Source: Narthecium ossifragum | Lineage: Eukaryota > Streptophyta > Magnoliopsida > Dioscoreales > Nartheciaceae | DNA length: 64,000 nt | Direction of reading: 5' to 3' | NCBI GenBank assembly: GCA_963920575.1 | Contig: OY986970.1 | Span: 23,567,274 to 23,631,273 of the forward strand | Shown here: one piece after another, positions 44,110 through 55,147 of the stretch | Layout of the letters: each line of letters starts with the position of its first letter | Position numbering within the stretch: the first letter of the stretch is position 1 | Made by a program: the position numbers and the translations under genes | The notes under the pieces: model-generated | Told to the model about the DNA's origin: nothing | Database searches by the model: none | What the model saw: the letters and a program-made list of their open reading frames with translations, nothing else

Positions 44110-46544
44110 TGTTGATCTTAGCCCTATTTTGCTGAAGCTAATATATATAGAGTGATAAAATATTGGTTTAACTTTTATTTCCCCTTTGCTTGGAATTATT
44201 TAAACTCAATTTTTAGAAGTTTTTGTACGGACGGTCCATGTCAGGATCGACCGTGGGATGGCATGGTTGATGCTCCTTGCTTACCCATTCTTGAAGTTTG
44301 GCTGAAGGTCGATCAATGCATCGTCCCTGGATGAGCTTTCCTTAATTGAGACGTACGGTCAATGTGATGGACGATGCGTGGATCAACCTTGAGAAATCAT
44401 GGATGAAGCATGGATCGACCGTGAATCAAAATAGTACATTTCCTTTAAATTTGAATGTCAGCTTGGAGGGAATATTTGTTTAATATATTTCAGGTCGACG
44501 GACGATGCAATGATCAACCGCAAGCCTAAAGACCAATGTTGAAAGATGAAGGTCAATTTGAGCATCGACATTGGATATATATTTTGTTGATTGAGGCGTA
44601 CGATCGATATAGCGGTCGAATCACGGATCGACCGCGGATGCGATGGATGATCCAAGCTATGTTTTGAGCACGACTGTCGATGTGTGGATTGACCGCCGGC
44701 ACGCACAGACTGAAAAATAGAGCTGTTGGAGAATTGCAGGGAGCCATTGAAAGCCATTTTTGGACGGGTTGAAGGCCTAGTATAAGTAGTTTTTGAGTTC
44801 TAAACTTGTCCCAATCTATTGCCATCATTTGTGATCATTTGGGGAAGAAAAATCCTTGTTTTTATTACTACTTGAGAGTTTTAATTTTTGTAAATCTTAT
44901 TCGAGTGTGAAAAAGAACTTTCTCGAAGATCCAAGAGCTACTTGGAGTTGATTGTAAGGTTTCCAAACACCCGGAAGCTTGGAGGAAAGTTTGTAAAAGG
45001 ATTTGTAAGTAGTTGAACCTCAAGGAGGACCTTAAATGAAGTGGACGTAGCCAAGAGTTGGGTCGAACCAATATTATACGAGCGGTCTACTCGTAATCCT
45101 CTCGTATCGGGTCTCTACTGCTCCAATCGATCAGAATTGGCCTGATTGGACTTGATTGAGTCCAATTGGCTGATCTGGCTAGCTGGATCGGATCTGGCTG
45201 AGCCTGATAGGATAGAACTTGACTGGGTCAAGTCTGAGTTGATCTGGATCAGGCTGATCGGGTTGGGTTGGGCTGGATCCGGATTAAGTGGCTGAGCTGA
45301 ATCAGGTTGGCTGAGTCTGATTCAAGTTGGCTGAACCGGACTGGATCCGAGGGCTGAGGTTCACCGGAGTAGATCGCCGGCGTAGGGACGTCGGCGGCAG
45401 TTGGGACCTTGGCAGGAAGGTTCGTGGGTTGATGGGGAAGACATCCACCGGAGTGGATTGGCCAGGGAAGGTCTAGATCGACGGAATCGGGTGTGGTCGG
45501 CGTTGGGTTTAGTGGCGGATCGGCGTCGGGAACGACGACGAGGAGCTTGGCTGGGGCTTGGGACGTCGGTAAGATGGTCGGGGAAGGGAATAGGATGGTT
45601 TGGAGGTGGAATAGGGATCAGACGCGGGTTGACGCCGATGGGGACGGAGGTCGCGTTGCATGGGAACTCACCGGAGACAGTGAAGGGCGATGGGAAAGAG
45701 ATGGGCGGGGTCGTGGGGCTTAGGGGAAGAGGATGACGGGTTTAGGTGGCAACGGGGGTGGCCGGAGAGGGTACGTGAAGGATGCCGGCGGTGAAGCTAG
45801 GGTTTGGGCACGGGAGAGAAAAGAGAGGAAGAAGACGGTGACGTGGCAGGTGACTGTGCGTGGGGTCGCTGACGTGGCAGAGAGAGAAAGTGGCGTGGAG
45901 AGGGAGATACCGGTGGAGGCGGTGCCGGCTGCGGAGAAGGCGACCGACGGGAAAGAAGATGGATCAATGATGGATTTTCAGGTGGAAACTACATTACTTC
46001 TACTCCTATGATATTCTACTAAACTATTCTTAATTCATCATAATTTTCTTCCTTGATTACAAAGCTACTAAGGTCCTTTTATAGAGACATTGACAGAGTC
46101 CTAATCCAACTAAAAAACTGTCTTGCCTAATTAGCAAGTAATAAGCCTTTCAGACTCAACTCAACTTTCTAATACAAATGGACTCTTAATTAATTACTAA
46201 CAAACAAATATCAACTAGGACTCAATTAAATATAAAAGACTAATTCTAATTAAATACTCTAGTTTGAACTAGGGAAGTCCAAGTCAACCCAGGAAAGAGG
46301 CTGAGCCAGTTTGGTTCCTCTTTTGGGTTCGGGTCCAGGTGGTCGAGTCGGATCGACTCGTATTACACTATAAATCGGTACAATCCTTCTCACTGTCATC
46401 TAATGTATTCTTGTTTGCTTGTTTTAATTATATTTCATTTCATTTACAAGCATCAAAGGTTTTAGATCTCTTTCACCTAGGCTTTCCATTTATCAAGTTT
46501 TCAAAAAAGGTCCAATTCACCCCCTCGCCCCCCTTGGACTTTCA
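44110..46544 (+). mobile_element. Solo-LTR-like element E (about 2.4 kb) with an internal insertion
   Basis: Splits the copia integrase frame between VFSCKA and the NRAKLD segment. Starts TGTTGATCTTAGCCC and ends CTTGGACTTTCA after CAATTCACCCCCTCG, wording common in plant LTRs. Flanks TGAAG and AGGAG are a poor duplication, so boundaries are good to a few bases only. Palindrome-like GGATCGACCGTG/GGTCGATCAATG motifs fill 44226-44700, followed by TATAAGTAG at 44781. About 45085-46365 looks like a further insertion (GATCTGGCTGA-rich, then a GC-rich block) because the LTR text resumes at ACTATAAATCGGTAC. Confidence 0.65.
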
Positions 46545-46801
46545 AGGAGGCCTTGCAACTGAAAACTCTGAGGTGGGCATATGAGATTTCCTTGTTCTTT
46601 CAGATCTGTTCAGAGACACTGCCATACATAGGGATTAATGGGGATCTGTTGATCAGGTAGCAAGCTGTCAGAACTGCTTCTCCCCAAAATTGCTTTGGCA
46701 GCTTTGCCATTGATAGCAGGCTTCGAGATTACTCCATGATGATAAGGTTCATCCTTTCGACTACTCAATTTTGTTGAGTACGCGAAATATTCTTCAAGTG
46801 T
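46545..46801 (-). pseudogene. Copia integrase middle remnant
   Basis: The minus strand reads RHLKNISRTQQN, stop, VVERMN, then LPKQFWGEAVLTACYLINRS and PLIPMYGSVSEQ, stop, KNKEISYAHLRVFSCKA. This is the copia integrase core with two nonsense codons. Confidence 0.88.
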
Positions 46802-47735
46802 TGTCGCTCCCCGACCCGTGAAAGCCCAACCGAGGCGGGCAACGCGAATCGGAACCTAACTAAGTGCGGAAAAGTTTTGGCTAGGGCTCCCTCTAATCTA
46901 TTGGTCTCCCTAAACAATTCATAAGCACCCTTATTAAAATGATTATCACAAACCTCAAATGATATAATAAAGATATAATTCAAAACCTCAAAAGGGTTAA
47001 TATTTATACATTATACTCCCGTAGGAGGCTATCTAACAAAAAGGGTAAACAGACGATCACCGCTCCTCAAGCATCACCAGACGGCGCCGCGCCACCAAAC
47101 ACTTGCCCAGTAGGGGCCACAGAAGAAGAGTTAACGCATGCACCTGCAAAACACAGCCCGGGTAGGAGTGATCAACTAAACTCAGCATGGAAACTACACT
47201 ACGACTCACACAAGAATGAGGGAACACAATAGTGTCTCCCTCAAGCAAGCCTGGATGTACACAAGGGGCCGATAACCCCATCGCAGTCCTTGAACGCAAG
47301 AAATCAACACTGCAGACTAACAAGCTGGAAACCGGCGCTGCTAGGCGGGAAACGACACCGCTGAGTAGGCACACCCTCTACTCAAGAGTCATAGGACACT
47401 GGACACCAGCTACACCTCAGAACTGGCTCCAGGCCGACATGACCTCTAAATCATCGATCAACATGTATTCAAGTCATCTAAGCCTATCATCGATATCGAC
47501 CGAATACTACCATTCAAATCAGGACCACGCTACCCAGCCACGGTCCTAAGGCTAAATCCGAGCTACTCGAAAGCCTCGGATCAGCAATCAACACATCGCC
47601 CATGCCTAGCCTAGGAATGCATCTAATGCAAACAAAGTCATGTATGATCATACACATAGATAACAATTCATGCATGCAACAATATGCCAATTATTACACA
47701 GGGCCATGCGCAACACACAGCTTGCTAATAAGACG

Positions 47736-49435
47736 TGAAAAGTGCACAAATCACCCTTTTAACTAGGTCTCGTTAGTCTCCGAGCAATGCTATTTTGATA
47801 GTCTATGATGTATTTCAGGTATAAGAGCCTTTAATGACAATTAGATCATGTTTGGTGCAAAAACGAACAAATAAAGACCTACTAGGAGCAAAGGAATGAA
47901 GATGGAGTAGTTTTGAGGATTAACATGTACCTGCTCATGAAGAACCAGATGTTGTCCCATACATGGTTGGAAAGCTCTTGAAGTCTAGTTTTTGGAAAAT
48001 TTTACGGTTCGTGATTCCGAGTTTCCTAGAGGAAGTTACAGCAATTTTAGTACCGATGGCGCAGTCTGGATGGCAAAACAGCAATTACGCTGGAAAGTCC
48101 GATCAATCCGACGCCTATAGTCCGATCGATCGGACTATGCAGAAACCTCACAGAACGTATATTTTTCAGCTATTCACCTTCCGATCGATCCAGTTATCCC
48201 TCCTACTGGGTCCGATCGATCCGACACCTATAGTCCGATCGATCGGACTCGGGAGAAGCTAGAAATCGAAGATTTTTATGCACCGGATCGATCCGACACC
48301 CAGAGACGGATCGATCGGACTTGGAAATGACCGTTCCCTTGATATTTTTATGCACCGAGTTAAGGTGGATACCTAGGCTATAAATAGGCATCTTTTAGGG
48401 TTTTTCAGGGTCTTTCTTCTCTCTTGGAAAGGGAGAATAGTTCCTTTCTTCTTTTGAACTTTCTTTAGAGATCTTTGGGAGGAAATCCATGGCGGGAGGA
48501 GTTCATCAGCCTTCATCTATGGATCAAACCCTAAAGATGAGTAGTTAACCTTTTACCATGGGATTCTTATGATGTAACTAAGATTTCTATTATGGATTTC
48601 TGAGATCTAGGACTTGTATACATGATTGTTTGATTTATATGGATTGATTTCTATTGCTTTTGTACCTTGGTGTCGATTTCTTGATGGATGTATGGATTGT
48701 TCTTGTTTGCACTTGATTCCGGAGCTTGTGTATGCTAGGGCTTGGATTGGATTCATCCAAATAAGAGGACCATGCTAGTCCCATGGTATCTCGGATGAAA
48801 TCTTCTTTGTGATTAGGAATTGTATAGTGCTAGTCCCACTATAGTAGTGCTAGTCCCACTACGTTCTATCCCTAATCCTTCATGCATCCTATTTTTGTAG
48901 ATTTGGCCATCGAGATGCTAACCCGTCTCGATTTCACACCTAAATCCATATCAGTACTATTACTTGCGATGAATTCATCCTAATAAGAGGGTTCATTAGC
49001 AGTGAACGTAACTAATCATTCGGTCACTGATAATTACATAATTGTTCTTGCCAACAAGAAATCCTAACCAGAACTTGTTGAGTGATAAGGAGAACTAGCC
49101 ATTCACTTATCAACTATTAGAAAAGTCATTCATCGTGATTACATGCCCTGATCTTAGGAAGACCTGGTAGAACCTTGGTTATTGATTAAGAATTCCATGG
49201 TACCTTTTCTCTTATTTATTAATTCTTTAGTATTAGTTTAATTTCAATTCTAATTCTTTTCCCAACTTGTTGGTAGGGATACTTAGATTGGGTTTGGTAG
49301 TTTAATTATTTTCCTACGCATTCCCTGTGGATTCGACTCGGACTCACTTCTATCTACCCCTAAAGTAGTTAGTATTAGTAGTTTGATTATAAATTTGTAA
49401 TTTTGAGTAGACTTGTTAAGGAACGACACTTTTCA
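47736..49435 (+). mobile_element. Nested LTR (1.7 kb) of another family inside LTR C
   Basis: Starts TGAAAAGTGCACAAATC and ends GACACTTTTCA, so the termini are TGAAAAGTG/CACTTTTCA. Near the right end it reads CCCTGTGGATTCGACTCGGA, wording seen in plant LTRs near the 3' end, so it is taken as plus orientation. Flanks AGACG and AGTCT do not form a clean duplication. A GATCGATC palindrome array (48095-48330) precedes a TATA box (TATAAATA at 48379). Confidence 0.75.
48095..48330. repeat. GATCGATC palindrome array in the U3 of the nested LTR
   Basis: CCGATCGATCGG, CCGATCGATCCG, CGGATCGATCGG and related forms occur seven or more times in 235 bp, interspersed with CACCTATAGT and ACACCCAGAG spacers. 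Confidence 0.9.
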
Positions 49436-50859
49436 AGTCTTATCACTCGCCAATGGGTGAATATGGCAAGGGTCTAGATAAAATGCATATTTTATTCTAC
49501 ACATCCCAAGGGGGGCGACCCCCTTGGTTCAACCACATGCCAAGCACAGGGCCTACGCAGATATAATAACATTATTATAAAGCGACAAACGAACAACTCA
49601 ATTTATCCAATTAGAGCAAATATTCTACTAACTCTGGAAAATCATAATTATCAATCTGACCGTCCGATTGATGCGAAACGTGATATGCCCACTCAACAGC
49701 ACATTCTAAATCACATATCCAAAAACCAGATCAATCGGAGAGACGAAAGTTGATCAAAACTTACAATTTTGGTAAAAATCCAGATTTGATAAATAAATCA
49801 AAATCCCATTGAAAATAACTTGGATTAAAACCAAACTTTGCAGATCTCTTCCAAAGATCATCAAGATCATCGCAGCCAAGAATAAACTTAATTAAATAAT
49901 TAAAACCCGCTTAATTATACTAATCAAGCTAACTGTCATGTTTCAGCACAGACAGTCCATTTAATTCACAAGCAATTGTACATAGCTCAAAAAATCATGA
50001 AACCAGTTGGAAATGCAAGCTAACTCATGTAGCTACAACTTTCATTCATAACATCAACTCAGATCATGTGCGTACAGCTCGAAACTCATGTTAGAACACC
50101 ACTGTTCTAATTAAACCAAAAAATCCGAAAATAACATAATGAAATCTTGCTTAAATCCGCATCAAATCCAAACCAAATCCTACCAAACTTTAATCAGGTG
50201 ATAAACAAGCTATCAAGCATCAGCTAGCATAGTTTAATTAAAGAACAATCAATTAGACAACACACAAACATCTAATCTAAGGTTTAATGAAGAAACCTAC
50301 CGAACTAAGATAATCCACGTTTGATTCTCAATCAAACCGTCCAAGGAGGGTGTCGATCTCTTCATCTAGCTCCTGGCAAGGTTCCCAAGCAGCCAGATCA
50401 TACTCCAAATAAGAATTTCTAAGGTAGGAGGAGAGAAGAAGAAAAATCGGAAAAACATAGGGGTCTTGGGTTACTTATAGGCTCAAGTCCGAGCAATCGG
50501 ACCGATCGGTCGGACTAGGTTGGTTCGCGTCCTTATCCGGACACGTCAGCCGCGTGCCTATCCAGACAACTGACACAAGTCCGATCAATCGCTCCAAGGA
50601 GCGACCGATCGCACATGGGCCGCCAGTTGTCCTAAAGACAAGCTTTCACGCGCCCGAGCTTGGATCTTTCGATCCAATGCCCGTCTAAGGTTTTAACAAG
50701 CACATAAATCAAACATAGAGTTGTGTGTGCATATGCGAGTGTGAAACAAACCGACAAGACGTAATTTACCAAATTGCCCTTGCGGTTCACGACCAGCCAT
50801 GGGCCCGACCTAAACGGTCGACCCAAGAGTAGAGGGACAAGTCCTCACAAGTGCCTAGT

Positions 50860-52240
50860 GCCACACTCCCCAAAGTAGTCCATAAAGGCCTTGGAGGTGT
50901 ATTCACCCTCGTTAGCAGTACGCAAACATTTCAATAATTTACTAGTCTCACGTTCTACTTTAGCATAGAAATATTAAAAAGTTTTAAATGCATCAGACTT
51001 ATGCTTGATATTATAAAGTAAGTGTTGCCTCCCAAGGACTTCACCTCCATTGGTCCACATATATCAGAATGTACAAGCTCCATCAAATTCTTCTTAATTC
51101 TAGTAGCCGTTCTAGTAAAAGATATTTGATGTTGTCTTACAAACAAACAATTGTCACAAGGTTTCTAGGGAGTATCTGCGACGTTGGATAGAATCTTTTT
51201 CTTTGCTAGGATCTTCAACCCCTTTTCACTTATGTGGCACAGTATTGAAGTATCCTCCTTCGCTGCTAGTGCTGAGCCCATATGTGTTGTGACTCTTGTT
51301 ATGTACAGAGAAAAACACTTCTTGCCACTTGTAATCACCAAGAATCCTTTGATTAGCTTCCTGGCACCGCGACCAAATCTAGATGTGTATCCTTCATCAT
51401 CTAGGTATCCAGGTGAAATTAAGTTGAGGCGAATGTCTTTGATGTGGCAAGCATCTCGAAGTACAATCTTCGTCCCGGTGTTCGTCTCAATATGGATGTC
51501 CTCTTCCAACAATTTGTGATGTATCATTGTTGCCTATCTTCATGACACTGAAATCTCCAGCCTTGTAGTTTGTGAAGAGATGTCGGTGTCGCATGGAACG
51601 AGGCTCCTGTGTCGACGATCCACACCATGTGAGGAGGAGCGACAATGTTGATGCAACTCTCTTTGCAGTATGCAAAAATAGTGACATCGATGTCCAACTC
51701 CACCGTTGATGTGTCTTTGCCTCCCCCGCTCTCTGTGACCTTGCCTTCTCTCTAATCCTTCTTCAGCTTCCTGCATTCTCTCTTAAAATATCCTTTCTTC
51801 TTACAGTAGTAGTACTGCACATCCTTCCTAACCCTTGACTTGCTTCGGGATTTGGATGTGTCTCTGTGATCCTGACTCTTGCCTTTGCCTCTGCCATCAG
51901 ACTCAGAGTGATCTCCAAACTGCCTCTTCTCCGCCAGATGTGCTTCTGAGACAGCCTCCTCTGTAGTCTTCTTCCTCATCTTGTTGGAGAGAAGTGCCGA
52001 CATGACCTCTTCAGTTTCTAACGTCTCGTTCCTGTACAGAAGAGTTGTCACCAAGTGATCGTATGAAGAAGGCAAAGAGGTTAGAAGAAGTAGCGCATTG
52101 TCTTCATCTTCTATTTTGACATCAATGCTGAGCAATTGATTATGTATCTTGTTGTAAGTATTGATATGCTCCATCAAGTTTGCTCCTTCCTTCATACTCA
52201 GAGTATAAAGCTATTGTTTGAGAAACAGCTTGTTAGTGAG
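50860..52240 (-). pseudogene. Copia gag, protease and integrase N-terminal remnants
   Basis: The minus strand encodes gag (MEHINTYNKIHNQLLSID, LLLTSLPSSYDHLVTTLL) ending in a broken zinc knuckle YYYCKKKGYFKREC, where the usual first Cys and the His are both Tyr. Then follow protease text around the DTGAS motif in another frame (51560-51690), GAG-pre-integrase (ACHIKDIRLNLISPGYLDDE, GLKILAKKKILSNV, with the usual WH...LGH lost by deletion), and the integrase start (LMELVHSDICGPMEVKSLGG). Several frameshifts. Confidence 0.9.
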
Positions 52241-52552
52241 CAACTTGGTCATGAAAAGGCTCTCCCACTTCAACCATAATTTCAAGGCTTCCTTCTCGTT
52301 GATCATGTTATACTGATCTCATCTGCTAGACATAGCCTGATGGTGCTCATCGCCTTCATTCAAATATCTTCCCAATCTTCATCTGACATGGTCTTCAGCT
52401 TCTTTCATTTCAGGGCTTTGTAGGTACCCTGCTGCACAATAATGTTCTTGACTCTTTCTTGCCATAGACCAAAGTTGGTCTTCTCGTTTAACTTCTCGAC
52501 ATCGGTGACTTCCCAGCCATCAGGATCGATTGAAACTTACTCGGATACCACT

Positions 52553-53492
52553 TGTTGGGATCTGACAGTGAACTAAGTCACCCAAACACCTCCGATGGCC
52601 ACGTAAGAAAAAAATTCAAGAAATCCAATCACAATAAATACCAGATTTACGTAGAAAAACTTCTCAACAAATAAGTAAGAAGAAAAAACCACGGGGCGGA
52701 GGAGGAGGGATTCACTATGAATGAAGGATTACATGTTTTTTCGAGAGGAGACAGATTCTCTCGCTAAAGTTTCTTCTCTCTTTCAAAGAAGCTCTCTTTT
52801 CTCTCAACAATGAGAGATTAAAGATTAAGTCTAACCATAACTTAAAACCCTCTTATAGTCTAACTCACTAGGAGTTTACAACCGTTGGATCTGCTTGATC
52901 AATGAATGCCCCAACAAGTCTTTAGTCCATCAAACTCGATCATCCAACGAACATCATGTGATGAAGAGATCTCGCGCATCATGGAAGGCATCCAACGGCT
53001 CAAGCTAGCCATCCATCTCTTGAACGATCAAGAGATCGCGTTGGATAAGCTCGCGATCAAGAGATTGCGTTACCCATTCATTAAGGAGGTCGCGATCCTC
53101 CTTTAACCAAGAGCACTCGTCCACCCTTGGATCAAGCTTGCTTAGTGCCATCAATCCATCGAGCGATCAATAGATTAGGTCACCCATCATGCGATCAAGG
53201 GATCACGTATCTCTTCAAGGCCAAGTTGCTCGCCAACTGTCTGATGTTTGAGCGAGCCTTGTGATACTCGTCCACGGTTGATGTAGATCCGCCAACGTCA
53301 CTCGATCATGCGATGTTGGTGATTAGACAACAAACCATATGCTCTTTGTCTCCAAATTCTGCACATCCTTGCTCGATCAACAAGATGTGTTGATGGAGCA
53401 AAGGTCTTCCAATCTTCTCCATGCTAGAGCTTAATCTCTTCTCCTCTCTCTGCCATGTTCAGTTGAGGCCTCATGAGGAGAAAACCCCAACA
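52553..53492 (-). repeat. Copia 5' LTR (940 bp)
   Basis: Starts TGTTGGGATCTGACAG and ends CCCCAACA. Partner of 38361-39358. The primer-binding site TGGTATCCGAG abuts its inner edge on the minus strand (52541-52551). Confidence 0.92.
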
Positions 53493-53815
53493 CATATATA
53501 CACTAATTTTTTATGGAAAAAATCCATTTTATTTTTGGCCAAAGGATTCTGGACCAAAAGTGGGTTGCTTTGTAAGGAAAGTACGGGAGGGCTCTAAATT
53601 GTAAATTCATAATAAAATGGATTTGATATGCAAACTTTTAAAAAAATTGTGGAATAGTACCTTTTGTGGTATTTGGTCCAATTCGGCTTGTTACAATTAT
53701 CAATTCTTAGTTATGTGGCAACAAATGCATTCAGATTAGACCATTTTGGTTTGGTTATCGACCAGAAACCTTTGTTTTGCCTCTTTACTGTATTATTTTC
53801 ATGAAAAAATAGTAG
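53493..53815. other. Intergenic; no gene seen
   Basis: AT-rich sequence between the copia element and the next MULE. Confidence 0.5.
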
Positions 53816-55147
53816 GCTAAATTTTCAATTAGTACCCTGTAGTTTGACCCATATTTTTATGTGGTCCTTATATTTCAAAAAGTTGCAATACAGACCCTCA
53901 AATTTAATAAGCGCTCTTATGTGGTCCTTCCGTCCACTCGCCGTCGAGTTTTTAACGGCAAATTAGATTTTTAACTTATTTTCACATTTTTTAATTTAAT
54001 GTTGTCACGTCAGCTTTCTCTCTCTCCACCTCCTATCCTTCTTCCCCAACCCTCTCCCCACACCGATCGGATCCTCGACGGCGGCTCAACTGTGAGGTCC
54101 GGGACCTCGACGACCTCGACGGCGAGTGGACGATGTTATCCTCCACCTTCTCAATAAGACCCAGCAAAAGGCCCTCCACCTTCTCAATAAGAACCCCGGC
54201 AAAAGGCCCGTCCTTTGGAACCACGATGCCCACCACGAAGGCACCGAAGAGGGTGTGAATGCCAATAGCGTCAGTGATGAATCCGGCGGCAAGGACGGTG
54301 GAGAGGGTGGCGCAAATATAGATCTCCTTGACGGGCTCGCCCTCGGGGGAGCGACGGGCCATCCAGTTGAGGATGGGTCGGAGGAGGATGGCGACGCCTA
54401 CGACAAAGGTGATGCCAGTAAGGAGGACCCAAACAGAGACAAGAGGTGAGCGGTTGCCAGAGAGGGCAATGGCGAGGGCGAGGAGGATCCAGGAAGCAAC
54501 ATCATTGACAGCAGCGGCGGACATGGCCATGCAGCCAATGTCGGTGGTGAGAAGCTTAAGTTCAGCGAGAATGCGAGCAAGAACAGGGAAGGCGGTGATG
54601 GAGAGAGCGACGCCCATGAAGACGACGAATGGAGCCTGTCGGGCGCCTTTGGCGATGGTGGAGCGGAAGGCAAATGAGGTGCCAATGCCCATTACGAAAG
54701 GGAGGGAGATGCCAACGAGGGCGATTGCAAGGGCGCGCTTGCCGGTCTGCTTGATGGCGCGAAGGTCGAGCTCGAGCCCCACCAGAAAAAGGAAGAATAG
54801 AAGGCCGATGTTGGCCAGGGTGTCCATCACCGTCAGGCTCTGCTAGGGGAATACGTTGTCGAGGAACCAGTTGCTCCGCCCCAGAGCCGACGGCCCCAGC
54901 TGATTCCGGCGGGCCATAGATGGCCGGGTCGAGTGGCATAAAAAATAATTAAAAAGTCAAAATTGCCACATTGGGTCAAAATTGAGTCTTTTGCCGTTAG
55001 CCAACTGACGACATTTGACGGGAGCTGACGTGGCGGACCACATAAAAGAGATTCTTAAATTTGAGGGTTTGTATTGCAACTTTTTGAAATATAAGGACCA
55101 TATAAAAATATAGCTCAAACTACATGGTACTAATTGAAAATTTAGCC
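53816..55147. mobile_element. Pack-MULE-like element 3 carrying a CHX antiporter fragment
   Basis: Terminal inverted repeats of about 105 bp, near 90% identical by eye: GGCTAAATTTTCAATTAGTA at the left and its complement at the right, both followed inward by TATTTTTATRTGGTCCTTAT. The interior is GC-rich with a long host-like frame. The flanks (AAAATAGTA and AAATGCTTT) do not match, so the target duplication has decayed or the border is off. Confidence 0.85.
54130..54930 (-). pseudogene. Captured fragment of a CHX-type cation/H+ antiporter (CPA2 family)
   Basis: The minus strand starts at LGPSALGR and continues through [75 protein letters not shown] and [20 protein letters not shown]: roughly transmembrane helices 2-8 of a CHX protein, including the ND pair of the transport core. 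It lacks the first helices and the whole C-terminal half. A TAG (54844-54846) precedes SLTV, and the sequence [10 protein letters not shown] is followed by a second copy LIEKVEDN from a small internal duplication. Not functional as a transporter. Confidence 0.9.

Larger units (their letters stand above)
46802..50849 (-). mobile_element. LTR C (4048 bp) of the TGTGAGG...CGTGACA family, containing another LTR
   Basis: Plus-strand ends TGTCGCTCCCCGACCCGTGA and GTCCTCACA; 5-bp flanks AGTGT and AGTGC (one mismatch) restore the copia integrase reading when the element is removed. About 60-80% similar by eye to LTR A in the order of segments (AGCCCAACCG, CCTCTAATCTATTGGTCTCC, CCCGTAGGAGGCTATCTAAC). 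The excess length is explained by an insertion at 47736-49435. A palindrome block at 50490-50615 lies just upstream (in its own orientation) of TATAAGTAA (50472-50479). Confidence 0.9.
38361..53492 (-). mobile_element. Ty1/copia LTR retrotransposon, degenerate, with at least four nested insertions
   Basis: Two direct LTRs (38361-39358 and 52553-53492) bound the element; imperfect 5-bp flanks are CACAT and CATAT. Next to the right LTR the minus strand reads TGGTATCCGAG, a primer-binding site for initiator Met tRNA. Next to the left LTR is the polypurine tract GAAGGGGGAGTT. Coding order on the minus strand is gag, protease, GAG-pre-integrase, integrase, reverse transcriptase, RNase H, which is copia order. 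Insertions: 40565-40671, 41387-43841, 44110-46544 and 46802-50849. Stops and frameshifts show it is inactive, and the LTRs have visibly diverged (by eye near 88% in the first 200 bp), so it is old. Confidence 0.93.

Noticed and set aside
45401..46011. Gly/Arg/Trp-rich plus-strand frames
   Set aside because: Inside a nested insertion, overlapping in two phases and without family resemblance.
47736..49435. A clean 5-bp TSD for the LTR nested in LTR C
   Set aside because: Flanks AGACG and AGTCT do not match well; termini alone support the element.
54328..54846. Plus-strand frame of 172 codons opposite the CHX fragment
   Set aside because: It is the complement of the real CHX homology; Arg/Met-rich composition typical of a shadow frame.
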